A DNA stretch of 40,278 nucleotides from Butyricicoccus sp. GTDB taxonomy: Bacteria > Bacillota > Clostridia > Oscillospirales > Butyricicoccaceae. This document shows positions 25,899 to 34,238 of this stretch, one piece after another. Numbering within the stretch: the first letter of the stretch is position 1; every line of letters starts with the position of its first letter. The stretch covers positions 1-40,278 of the forward strand of contig JAGHIZ010000032.1 of the NCBI GenBank assembly GCA_017886875.1, given 5' to 3'. A program made the translations under genes and the position numbers. The notes under the pieces are model-generated. The model saw nothing but the letters and a program-made list of their open reading frames with translations, ran no database searches and had not been told where the DNA came from.

Positions 25899-25967
25899 AG
25901 TATATAATTTATATTTATATTTTTTGTTAATAATAGACATATTTCTTTTGAAATGTTTGCTTACAAT
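25899..25967 (+). promoter_or_regulatory. Upstream block shared with the DUF624 gene, copy 2
   Basis: AGTATA at 25899, TAATTTATA at 25905, ATTTTTTGTTAATAAT at 25919-25934, TTACAAT at 25961-25967, matching the block at 24955-25026. Overlapping its end, TGTTTGCTTAC (25954) and TGTTTGCTAAC (25974) form a direct repeat with a 20-base step, i.e. on one face of the helix just upstream of the -35 element. Confidence 0.55.
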
Positions 25968-26001
25968 TATTATTGTTTGCTAACTTTTGCCTTTTTTCTG
26001 C

Positions 26002-26030
26002 TTGACTTTTTATTTTCAATAAAGTAAACT
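26002..26030 (+). promoter_or_regulatory. Vegetative-type promoter of the GH85 gene
   Basis: TTGACT at 26002-26007, a 17-base spacer, TAAACT at 26025-26030. Near-consensus for the main sigma factor. Transcription should start near 26037, leaving a leader of about 110 bases. Confidence 0.7.
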
Positions 26031-26040
26031 GTTCTCACTT

Positions 26041-26098
26041 AGTACAGTTAAATGATTGCAAAGGAGGTTGTTTTTTTAATATAACTGTGCTGTTTTTT
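26041..26098 (+). promoter_or_regulatory. Leader hairpin with T-run: candidate attenuator of GH85
   Basis: AGTACAGTTA (26041-26050) pairs with TAACTGTGCT (26082-26091), nine Watson-Crick pairs and one G-U, followed at once by six T. The 31-base loop holds AAAGGAGG, an unusually good ribosome-site sequence with no fitting start codon after it. Lying between the promoter and the gene, the structure looks like a conditional terminator. No known antiterminator target (such as the BglG-type RAT) was recognised. Confidence 0.5.
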
Positions 26099-26148
26099 GT
26101 GTTTTAGCAGAAATATTGTACTTTTTGAATTAAAAAGGAGTGTATGTA

Positions 26149-29100
26149 ATGAGAAAAAGAGATAAAAGAGCTATAGCCACTGCACTTACAACAGCTATTG
26201 CACTGGGATATGCTGTACCTGCACATGCAAGTGACACTTTACCATATCTTGGTGAAAGTGCTAAAGGTGAAAATCAACCATATCAGCATGGTTATAGAGC
26301 TGAAGATTTTCTAAATTGGAGTCCAGAAACTGACCCATATGCTGAATATCTTAGAGCAAAAGTACCTTTACAAGATAGAAATGAAGCCTTATCTGCAACA
26401 CAAGCAAATCCTAATTTAAGTTCCGAAACACAGTTTTTTACATTAGCTGGCGATTATGGCAATGCTTTCTTTGATAGTTACCCATACACAAACGAGTTTA
26501 GCCAGTATTTATTTAATTTCTGGCAATATACTGATTATTATGGTTCTTGGCATGGTATGCCTACAGAAGAAGTTCCATATGAGATGTATAAAGATGAACG
26601 TGGAGTTACAGATGCTTGGCAATTTAGAAAATTTGAATTTGGTCTTGTAAATACTCCAAACCCTGGATATACAAATGCTGCACATAAAAATGGTGTTATG
26701 TCAATCGGTTGTATTTTCCTTCCTCGTACAGGTTTAAAACACACCGTTTTACTTACTCAAGATGAAAATGGCAATTTCCCATATGCTGAAAAATTGATTG
26801 AATTTTGTAATTATTATGGCTTTGATGGTTGGTTTATCAATCAAGAAGAAGATATTCCTGAAGATGATATACAACTTTATAAAGATTTTATGCAACAAAT
26901 CAAAGATGCAGGCTTATATGTTCAGTGGTATGACTCTGTTATTGATACAACAGGTGAAATTGATTACCAGAATGAATTTAATGAACTTAACTCATCATTT
27001 GTTTCAGATGGTAAAGAACAATATTCTAATTCCATTTTCTTAAATTATTGGTGGAATGCACAAATGCTTCAAGACTCTGCTAAACACGCTACTGAACTTG
27101 GGTTAAATCCTCTTAACTCTGTTTTTGTAGGCATTGAAGCTGGCGGTGACCGTTGGGAGCAAAAATATGATTTAAGATGGAATTTAGATTCCGATGGAAA
27201 TTCTCTAAACGCTATTGCATCTTTAGGAAGCGAATTTGTTCATGATGGTCTTGATGAAGACCTTGATGATGGAGTTAATAATAATGTTGCAATGCGTCGT
27301 GAAAAAGATGAATTCCAATGGATGACATTTGACCGTGAAAGAAGATGGTGGTCTGGTCCTTATGAAGACCCATCTAAGGCAAGTACAACTGCTGACCGTT
27401 CACAATATCCACAAGATAAGGAAATCGGTGTTGGCACAAGAGAAAATCAGACATTTGATGGCGTAGCAGCTTATATAACAGAACGTTCTGTTATAAATGG
27501 TGATACTTTTGTAACTAACTTTAACACTGGTCATGGTCTTGAATATAAGATTGATGGTTCTGTATCAAATGACAATGAATGGTCTAATATAAATATTCAA
27601 GATATTCTACCAACATGGCAATGGTGGGTTGAAAGCGGAAACAGTGATAAAAAGTTAAGTGTTGACTTTGACTATGGCGAAAAATACAAGAAAAATTATG
27701 ATAATGGACAAGAAAATGTTCTTGGCAATGAAGGCAAATTTGACTTTGATTTAGTGGGAGCTTATAACGGTGGTTCTTCACTTGTAGTATATGGTGATAT
27801 CAATTCTGAGAACATTCTGCATCTTTATAAAACCGATTTAGATGTTAATTCAAATAGTAAATTAAGCGTTACTTATAACAAAACATCTAATGATGATGTA
27901 AAAATGCAGCTAGCTGTTATTTTTGAAGATGCTCCTGAGGAAGTTGTAAAAATTGATTTTGCAGATGTATCTTCTTCTGGTGAATGGAAAACTTGCGAAG
28001 CAAATCTTGCAAATTATTCTGGAAAGAAAATTGCATCTATTGGTCTTGTGTTTAATGGTAATGCAAGCGATTACCAAATAAATATTGGTGAGCTTGCTTA
28101 TACATCTGGCACAAGTGCAAAACCTGCAACTCCTTCTGGTTTAAAGATTGATAGCGTATTTGATACAGGTGAAATGTATATTTCTTGGAACCTTGATAGC
28201 TATGATAATGTTAAGCAATACAATGTATATGCTACTATCAATGGAAAAGATGTATACATGGGTGGTATCTATGATAATGTTTACTATATCAAGGATATCT
28301 ATGATGCTACTGGTACAATTACAATTAAAGTTAAGGCTGTTTCTGAAGATGGAACAGAAAGCGACGCTGCTACAGCTACATATGATTTAAGCAAGTCTGT
28401 TTCTAATCTATCCGTTGACGAACAGGCTGGAAAAGTAGTTGTTTCTTGGACAGCTCCAACAAACAGTAAAACAAATCTTGTTCTTTCTGAGATGTATACA
28501 GATGATACTGTTGCTGCAACTTATGAAACAACCGCGAATGCTGGTGAAACAACTGCAACTATTGAACTGCCAAAACAGACAAAAGATTATAGCTACTATA
28601 CATTAAAAATCACACCTGAAAATGGTGAGACAATTACATATAATGGTCGTTTAGCTGATAATTATTGTTCTGCTTATGAGCCTTCACTATCTCATGGTAT
28701 TGAAGGATATCGTCTAGCTGTTCCAATGCAGAAAGACTGGTATAAAATGATTGTTACAACATCTGATGGTGAAGAACAAACTATTGTAAGATATAGCAAT
28801 GAAATGCCATATGTTAAAAACTCAGAAACATATACTGTTACTCTTGAAGATTATACTGGCAATCGTTCTGAACCTGTTTCATTTAAAATTGAAAATAATC
28901 AGATTATTAACAAGAAAGCATTTTCTGATGTACCAAGTGATAGCTGGTATGCAAGTGCGGTTGATTTTGTAACTTCTAAGGGTCTTTTCTCTGGTACAAG
29001 TGATGATAAATTCAGCCCTAACAGCAATATGAATAGAGCTATGCTTATTACTGTTCTTGCTCGTATAGATGGCGTAGATACTTCTACTGGTTCAACTTGG

Positions 29101-29403
29101 TATGAAGCAGGTGTAAATTGGGCTAAGGAAAAAGGTATTTCTGATGGAACAAACCTAAATTCTTCTGTAAGTCGTGAACAACTTACAACTATGCTTTATA
29201 GATATGCAGGCAGTCCAAAGACAGAAAATACAGCTGATAGTTTCTCTGATGCTGATAAAATCAGCTCTTGGGCAACTGATGCTATGAATTGGGCAACTGC
29301 AACAGGTATTATATCAGGTAAGAGCAATAATATGCTTGACCCTCAAGGAACTGCAACTCGTGCCGAAGTTGCAACAATGGTTATGAGATTTCTCTCTAAA
29401 TAA
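26149..29403 (+). CDS. Secreted endo-beta-N-acetylglucosaminidase GH85 with SLH anchor
   Basis: Cuts the chitobiose core of N-glycans, leaving one GlcNAc on the protein. The 1084 residues are a signal peptide (1 to about 27, ending VPAHA before SDTL), a GH85 catalytic domain (about 40-460) with the hallmark FDGWFINQEED, where Asn231 and Glu233 are the expected catalytic pair, a beta-sandwich region (about 480-650), fibronectin-III-like domains (about 655-900), and three SLH repeats (925-1084), beginning FSDVPSDSWY, WYEAGVNWAKEKGISDG and FSDADKISSWATDAMNWA. SLH domains bind secondary cell-wall polymer, so the enzyme is displayed on the cell surface. The ATG at 26149 has AAAGGAG at 8 bases. It is the extracellular first step for the adjacent operon. 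Confidence 0.93.
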   Translation: MRKRDKRAIATALTTAIALGYAVPAHASDTLPYLGESAKGENQPYQHGYRAEDFLNWSPETDPYAEYLRAKVPLQDRNEALSATQANPNLSSETQFFTLAGDYGNAFFDSYPYTNEFSQYLFNFWQYTDYYGSWHGMPTEEVPYEMYKDERGVTDAWQFRKFEFGLVNTPNPGYTNAAHKNGVMSIGCIFLPRTGLKHTVLLTQDENGNFPYAEKLIEFCNYYGFDGWFINQEEDIPEDDIQLYKDFMQQIKDAGLYVQWYDSVIDTTGEIDYQNEFNELNSSFVSDGKEQYSNSIFLNYWWNAQMLQDSAKHATELGLNPLNSVFVGIEAGGDRWEQKYDLRWNLDSDGNSLNAIASLGSEFVHDGLDEDLDDGVNNNVAMRREKDEFQWMTFDRERRWWSGPYEDPSKASTTADRSQYPQDKEIGVGTRENQTFDGVAAYITERSVINGDTFVTNFNTGHGLEYKIDGSVSNDNEWSNINIQDILPTWQWWVESGNSDKKLSVDFDYGEKYKKNYDNGQENVLGNEGKFDFDLVGAYNGGSSLVVYGDINSENILHLYKTDLDVNSNSKLSVTYNKTSNDDVKMQLAVIFEDAPEEVVKIDFADVSSSGEWKTCEANLANYSGKKIASIGLVFNGNASDYQINIGELAYTSGTSAKPATPSGLKIDSVFDTGEMYISWNLDSYDNVKQYNVYATINGKDVYMGGIYDNVYYIKDIYDATGTITIKVKAVSEDGTESDAATATYDLSKSVSNLSVDEQAGKVVVSWTAPTNSKTNLVLSEMYTDDTVAATYETTANAGETTATIELPKQTKDYSYYTLKITPENGETITYNGRLADNYCSAYEPSLSHGIEGYRLAVPMQKDWYKMIVTTSDGEEQTIVRYSNEMPYVKNSETYTVTLEDYTGNRSEPVSFKIENNQIINKKAFSDVPSDSWYASAVDFVTSKGLFSGTSDDKFSPNSNMNRAMLITVLARIDGVDTSTGSTWYEAGVNWAKEKGISDGTNLNSSVSREQLTTMLYRYAGSPKTENTADSFSDADKISSWATDAMNWATATGIISGKSNNMLDPQGTATRAEVATMVMRFLSK

Positions 29404-29408
29404 ACAAT

Positions 29409-29449
29409 AAGGATTGAGTTCAACATAATGTTGAACTCAATCCTTTTAA
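29409..29449. terminator. Bidirectional terminator between GH85 and Nudix genes
   Basis: A 17-bp perfect stem (AAGGATTGAGTTCAACA with its complement) with a 3-base loop, lying between two convergent genes. Confidence 0.88.
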
Positions 29450-29451
29450 TT

Positions 29452-29979
29452 TTAAAATTTACTTGATAAATACCTTGCCCATGCAGCCAATCCTGCACCA
29501 TGCATAAACTCACCTTTTTTTACAAGCTCATGCATTTTATCAATACTGATTGTCTGAGTTTCTATTACTTCACCATATTCTAAATTTTTATCACTTTGGC
29601 TAGAACATTTTGCAAGAAATAAATATATTATTTCATTCGTTGAACCAAATGATGGGTGGAAACTGCTAAGAGAAGTTATTTCATCTACATTATATCCGGT
29701 TTCTTCCTTGAGTTCTCTAATAGCAGCTTGTTCTGGTGTTTCACCTAAATCAATAAAACCTCCAGGAATTTCCCATTGCCATGAGTTTACAGGATATCTA
29801 AATTGACGTTGAATAATAATTTCATTATTATAAAATGCCAAAATACTAACTCCAGCTTTAATTTTTAAATAATCATATGGCTGTTTATGATTATTGACAA
29901 TAACAACATCTTGAATTATTTTAAATCTTCCCAATGTTTCTTCTTTAGACGATAAAGTTTGAAAAGGGCTTTGTTTCAT
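29452..29979 (-). CDS. Nudix hydrolase, ADP-ribose pyrophosphatase type
   Basis: A 175-residue cytoplasmic enzyme. The full Nudix box lies at about 74-96: it starts GFIDLGE, continues through REL and ends KEETGY, with the metal-binding glutamates in place. Flanking features (FRYPVNSWQWEIPGG) are those of ADP-sugar pyrophosphatases. It ends the GntR, GH38-like, Nudix unit, 18 bases after the GH38-like gene. ADP-ribose or a nucleotide sugar is the likely substrate; why it travels with a mannosidase is not clear. Confidence 0.85.
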   Translation of the reverse strand: MKQSPFQTLSSKEETLGRFKIIQDVVIVNNHKQPYDYLKIKAGVSILAFYNNEIIIQRQFRYPVNSWQWEIPGGFIDLGETPEQAAIRELKEETGYNVDEITSLSSFHPSFGSTNEIIYLFLAKCSSQSDKNLEYGEVIETQTISIDKMHELVKKGEFMHGAGLAAWARYLSSKF

Positions 29980-29997
29980 GTAAATTCTCCATTCTGT

Positions 29998-32382
29998 TTA
30001 TTTTATCATGAAAGTTATAATTCTGTTGTAGCTATTTCTCATGTGCTCAAAGCTATCATCAACATTTTCAAAGTTAGACATAGTTAAGCTATAGCAATAT
30101 TCTGTCGCACCGGATAAATCCATTTTAAAATTGGTTTCCCAAATGTTGTTCATAATCCATGAGTAAATATTACGTTTGTTGTTTTCTTCTTTGTTATCAC
30201 ATAATAGTATTGGGTGATGTTTTAATTCACCAGCATAAATCATAGGTGCATCAAGTGTTTGGATTTCAATGTTAACTTTATTATTTTTATAAACAACACC
30301 TGTATCAACAAGATAATATTCCATACAAGTGCCAGGGATTTGTTCAACGCCACACTTAAATGATACAGCACTCTTATCAATATAAGTTTCTTTATCTATA
30401 TTAAGTGCAAGAGGTAACATTATATTTTCAATATCTTCAGAATAGGTTTTTGCAAGCTTATATTTAAAATCTATTCTTGGAATATCATTAAACATTTTAA
30501 TGACGATTGAGCTAAAATAAGTGCCTTGTAATTTATAAATAAGCTCAACAGTTTTAAATACATCACCAGCATCAATAATTTTTATATCATCTAACTGACC
30601 GATATATTTTTTAGCATGTAAACCTCTGATATTTCTTCCTAGACGCCTTCTTTCTTCATATGTATCAGTTCTAATTTCAGTATTTTCATAGATTGGTGTG
30701 AAGAATTTAGCATCATCATTTGCCATAAGCATTTCACAGTCTAGTTTTTTATTATAGAATGTTGTAATGCCTTTACCTATTTCATAACCGATTTTAAAGA
30801 AGTCATTTTCAATGCCATAAGGTAATGTATATGTAAGTTTATCATAATCGTTTACAATATCTCTTACTCTTTCAGAACCAGAATATGCAACTCTTGAATT
30901 TATAGTTTCATTTTTCTTTTCAATTTCTTTGTATGTATAGATTTTTTCCTCGTTAGGTTCAAAGTTATCTATAAAGCTTACTAATACGCCTCTTGGGTGA
31001 GATGAAATCTGTGTTTTCATAACTTCATGAGTTTCAGCATTTTCTATAATTATATCACCATATGCCCAAACTTCAATATAAAATTCTACAACATCAGTTA
31101 CCTTTTGATTTGTTGAATTTACAGCTTTAATTTTGCCATCTCTATCATAGTATCTTAGCTTATCGCCCATAGAATGTTTTAACTTATGAAGATTTTTTGC
31201 ACTTGCTTCATGTGCCTTTGAAGCATAGCTTGTTTTTCTTACATCTAAGTTTAAAACCATTGTATCATATGGATTTGTTATAGTGGAAGAATGTCCCCAT
31301 GTATGCTCAGAGTATAACATAATGTTATCTTCTGCTTCTCTTTCAAGTTTTTCAGATATTATTTTATGCTCTGGGTCAAGTCTTTCACATAGATTATACA
31401 TTCTTTGAGCTTCTTTATAATGCTTTACAGAATATGGCGTACTAGGAACACCATGTGCCCACCAGTCTGTTAAATCGCCCTTATATGTGTTACAATCTGC
31501 CACTTTATCTTTAATTTTTTCATAAAGTTCAGCAACAGTTACCATTTCAATATGTATTTCATCGCCATATTTTTTATTAAATTCTGTTATAAGCTCAATA
31601 ATTTCAAGATTTGGAGGTGCATTATCACTGAATACGCCAGAAACAGACATTGGAATAAAATCATATTTATATCCATGCTCTAAACATAAATCAATATAAT
31701 TTTTAATATTATCTCTAACATCATCTACATGACTTTGCTTTTTGCCATTGCCTTGATAGTTTTGCATCATAAAGTTTGGAGTTTTGTTTTCAACTAAGCC
31801 CATAACATTGCCTAAGTTATAATGCTCACCATTCCAAACAAGCAGCTTTTTGCCTGCTTTATTTTCCCAGAAATAAGGTTGTTGATTTTGGTAAAGTGGA
31901 TACATACCATGGTGACAATGGATATTAGTATATAAAAATTCAATTCCATTATCTAAGAATGCATCTAAAGAACCTAAAGAAATGCCGTTTATATCTGCAT
32001 TCATAGCAATATTAAAGTTAATACCATATTCTTTAAATAGCTCAACTGCTTCATTAGTTCTCTTTGATAATACATTTTTGTCAATAAGGTCATTAAAGTT
32101 TAAATATGTAGCAGATAAACCGATATTTCCAAGCTTTACATACTTGATAAAATCTTCTTTTTCTGCTTGTGTGCAGTCTTCAAAAAATCTTTCAACACAG
32201 TAATATGTTTCACAGTTCCACTTGAAATCTTTTACACATGTGTTGTTTGCATATGCATCATTTAGATATTTTATAACAGATTTTATATAATCTACTTGGT
32301 TTAAGATTACAACCTCTTGTAAATCTGTATAGCCTATATCCGTATGCGAATGGTGAACAACATAAACATCAAATTTTTTCAT
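29998..32382 (-). CDS. Divergent GH38-like alpha-mannosidase
   Basis: A 794-residue protein that starts straight at the catalytic fold: HHSHTDIGYTD gives zinc ligands His11, His13 and Asp15, and IAMNADINGISLG has Asp130 in the nucleophile position. It lacks the roughly 230-residue N-terminal domain of the other GH38 enzyme at 16240-19326 and shows little visible similarity beyond these motifs, so they are not recent duplicates. YSEHTWGHSSTITNPYD supplies the later active-site histidine region. No signal peptide. AAAGGA lies 9 bases before the ATG. Probably an exo-mannosidase on a different imported mannoside; other GH38-type activities cannot be excluded. Confidence 0.8.
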   Translation of the reverse strand: MKKFDVYVVHHSHTDIGYTDLQEVVILNQVDYIKSVIKYLNDAYANNTCVKDFKWNCETYYCVERFFEDCTQAEKEDFIKYVKLGNIGLSATYLNFNDLIDKNVLSKRTNEAVELFKEYGINFNIAMNADINGISLGSLDAFLDNGIEFLYTNIHCHHGMYPLYQNQQPYFWENKAGKKLLVWNGEHYNLGNVMGLVENKTPNFMMQNYQGNGKKQSHVDDVRDNIKNYIDLCLEHGYKYDFIPMSVSGVFSDNAPPNLEIIELITEFNKKYGDEIHIEMVTVAELYEKIKDKVADCNTYKGDLTDWWAHGVPSTPYSVKHYKEAQRMYNLCERLDPEHKIISEKLEREAEDNIMLYSEHTWGHSSTITNPYDTMVLNLDVRKTSYASKAHEASAKNLHKLKHSMGDKLRYYDRDGKIKAVNSTNQKVTDVVEFYIEVWAYGDIIIENAETHEVMKTQISSHPRGVLVSFIDNFEPNEEKIYTYKEIEKKNETINSRVAYSGSERVRDIVNDYDKLTYTLPYGIENDFFKIGYEIGKGITTFYNKKLDCEMLMANDDAKFFTPIYENTEIRTDTYEERRRLGRNIRGLHAKKYIGQLDDIKIIDAGDVFKTVELIYKLQGTYFSSIVIKMFNDIPRIDFKYKLAKTYSEDIENIMLPLALNIDKETYIDKSAVSFKCGVEQIPGTCMEYYLVDTGVVYKNNKVNIEIQTLDAPMIYAGELKHHPILLCDNKEENNKRNIYSWIMNNIWETNFKMDLSGATEYCYSLTMSNFENVDDSFEHMRNSYNRIITFMIK

Positions 32383-32409
32383 AATTAAAATTCCTTTCTA
32401 ATAAAAAAA

Positions 32410-33126
32410 TTATCTTTCTAATTCTAAATAATATTCATATTCAGAGCCAATATATCTTGCTATGGTGTATTCATAAGGCGGTTCAGCAATATTTATATAA
32501 GCTTTTCTTTTTAAGATTAAAATAGCGTCATTTAGCTTGCAATCTAGTTTTTTTGCGATATCCTCATCTGCTAATGTTGCACTCAATGACTGTTCTACTT
32601 TTTTGATTACAATATTATGAGTTTTTTCTAAATATTGATATAAAAGCATTGTATTATAAGTGTCTGAATTTAGGCTTAAAGGATAATCAGATTTTAAATA
32701 ACTGGTAAAATACCCTATTTTAACATCATTTAAAAATCTAATTCTGTCCAGTTTATAAACTGGAGAATTTAAACTTATATTAAATATCTTTGATAAATGC
32801 TTATCAGCACCGATAATAGATATATTAGATTGTTTAACTTTAGGTATTAGCCCTTTTTCTTTCATTTGGGGAGATATTCCATCTATTTTAAGTAAAGGCT
32901 CAGAAATTTTATTTTTTCTTACAAAAGTTCCTTTACCTTTGATTTTTTCGATATAACCTAGAGCTTGAAGTTCATTCATAGCTGAACGCACAGTTATTCT
33001 ACTGACGTTATACTCTTTTTGGTAATCAATTTCTCTCGGTAACATATCATTTACTTCATATACACCATTTTCTATTTGGTTTCTTATAATGTATATAATT
33101 TTATCTTTTAAGGTGATTTTGCTCAT
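32410..33126 (-). CDS. GntR-family regulator (UTRA), minus-strand unit
   Basis: A 238-residue regulator. The winged helix (about 1-72) reads EVNDMLPREIDYQKEYNVSR, then ITVRSAMNELQALGY and KGKGTF; the rest is a UTRA effector domain ending EPPYEYTIARYIGSEYEYYLEL. The ATG at 33126 is preferred to a TTG three codons upstream. It heads the unit with the GH38-like and Nudix genes, and its promoter is overlapped by a perfect palindrome, so it likely represses itself and perhaps the divergent ROK operon. The effector is probably a phosphorylated sugar, as for other UTRA proteins. Confidence 0.87.
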   Translation of the reverse strand: MSKITLKDKIIYIIRNQIENGVYEVNDMLPREIDYQKEYNVSRITVRSAMNELQALGYIEKIKGKGTFVRKNKISEPLLKIDGISPQMKEKGLIPKVKQSNISIIGADKHLSKIFNISLNSPVYKLDRIRFLNDVKIGYFTSYLKSDYPLSLNSDTYNTMLLYQYLEKTHNIVIKKVEQSLSATLADEDIAKKLDCKLNDAILILKRKAYINIAEPPYEYTIARYIGSEYEYYLELER

Positions 33127-33164
33127 ATATATCAACTCAATCTATAAATTTATCTGCTGGCGAC

Positions 33165-33193
33165 ACTATAACATATGTTATATCATATTTCAA
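33165..33193 (-). promoter_or_regulatory. Promoter of the GntR-GH38-Nudix unit
   Basis: On the minus strand TTGAAA (33193-33188), a 17-base spacer, and TATAGT (33170-33165). The operator palindrome at 33167-33182 covers the spacer and -10. Confidence 0.65.
33167..33182. promoter_or_regulatory. GntR operator candidate, perfect 16-bp palindrome
   Basis: TATAACATATGTTATA is self-complementary. Its half-site ATATAACA recurs twice in tandem at about 33274-33290, just downstream of the divergent promoter, so one regulator could control both directions. Confidence 0.6.
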
Positions 33194-33233
33194 TATTTAA
33201 TTTATATATTATAGCATTTATTTTATAGACATC

Positions 33234-33262
33234 TTGACAAAGCAAATAATTGTTTATATTAT
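33234..33262 (+). promoter_or_regulatory. Promoter of the ROK-isomerase operon
   Basis: Consensus TTGACA at 33234-33239, a 17-base spacer, TATTAT at 33257-33262. The two ATATAACA half-sites lie directly downstream at the expected transcription start. Confidence 0.7.
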
Positions 33263-33325
33263 ATTATCAAATGATATAACAATATAACATTATATTATTT
33301 AAAAATAAAAAGGGGTGGTGCAAAA

Positions 33326-34210
33326 ATGATAGATGTGCTGATAGATGTTGGTGGAACAGGATTAAAAATTACATATTCTTATGATGGTAAAATTAACCCT
33401 GAGCCATATTTATTTAATTCCAAAGCAACTGAAAATGCTGATAATATTATAAAAAATTTTTGTGAAATTGTGTTGTATGTATGGGAAGAAGCAGTAAAAA
33501 AATGTGGTAAAGATGTATTATCCAATATATATATGGCATTTCCCGGTCCATTTGATTATAAAAATGGAGTTTCTAAAATGAAAGGTCTAAATAAATATGA
33601 CAGTATTTTTGGAGTTAATATTCCACAAGCAATGAATAATTGTTTTAGTAATATGGGCTTAGATATAAAACCTAACTATAAATTTATACATGATATTGAA
33701 GCTTATGCAATCGGTGTATGTAAGCAGCATAAGTTAAATGAAAAAAAGGTTATTTATCTTTGTATTGGAACTGGAGCTGGTTCAGCTTATACAGATAATG
33801 GTGTAATATTAAAAAATGGCTGTGGTGTTCCTGAAAATGGTTGGTTTTATTATTATCCTTTTAAATCTGGAACAATTGATGATTATATAAGTGTAAGAGG
33901 TATTGAAAATTTATCAATAGAGTATATGGATAAAAAATATTCTCCATTGGATATATCAATACAAGCAAAAAAAGGCTTTAAAGCTGCTATACAGGTCTAT
34001 AAAGTTTTTGGAGAAAATTTAGCTGAAGCAATGCACAAGCCTATTTATGATTTTAATCCAGAATGTTTTGTTATTGGTGGAAATATCAGCAAGTCATCTG
34101 AATTATTTATTGCCCCACTTTTAGATAGTATAAAAAAACTAAATTGTGAACTTATTGTTGAAGATAACACTTCTGAGATGATATTTCATGGTTTAAGCAC
34201 ACTTTCTTGA
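33326..34210 (+). CDS. ROK-family sugar kinase without the zinc motif
   Basis: A 294-residue sugar kinase. The phosphate-binding DVGGTGLKI is at 7-15, AFPGPFDYKNGVSKMKGL near 73, catalytic Asp in HDIEAYAIG where the family has NDA, and CIGTGAGSAY for adenosine. The usual ROK zinc site (CxCGxxGCxE) is absent; that region reads GWFYYYPFKSGTIDDYIS. ROK members lacking it are known, but it separates this protein from the kinase fused to the isomerase at 10683-12536. GGGGTGG precedes the ATG. With the isomerase-like gene 28 bases downstream, a mannose or related hexose kinase is likely. Confidence 0.82.
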   Translation: MIDVLIDVGGTGLKITYSYDGKINPEPYLFNSKATENADNIIKNFCEIVLYVWEEAVKKCGKDVLSNIYMAFPGPFDYKNGVSKMKGLNKYDSIFGVNIPQAMNNCFSNMGLDIKPNYKFIHDIEAYAIGVCKQHKLNEKKVIYLCIGTGAGSAYTDNGVILKNGCGVPENGWFYYYPFKSGTIDDYISVRGIENLSIEYMDKKYSPLDISIQAKKGFKAAIQVYKVFGENLAEAMHKPIYDFNPECFVIGGNISKSSELFIAPLLDSIKKLNCELIVEDNTSEMIFHGLSTLS

Positions 34211-34238
34211 TGATTAAAAATTTAGGAGATAATATATT

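Noticed and set aside
26060-26090. Small leader peptide after AAAGGAGG in the GH85 leader
   Set aside because: No ATG or GTG at usable distance; the nearest TTG gives only three codons and abuts the site.
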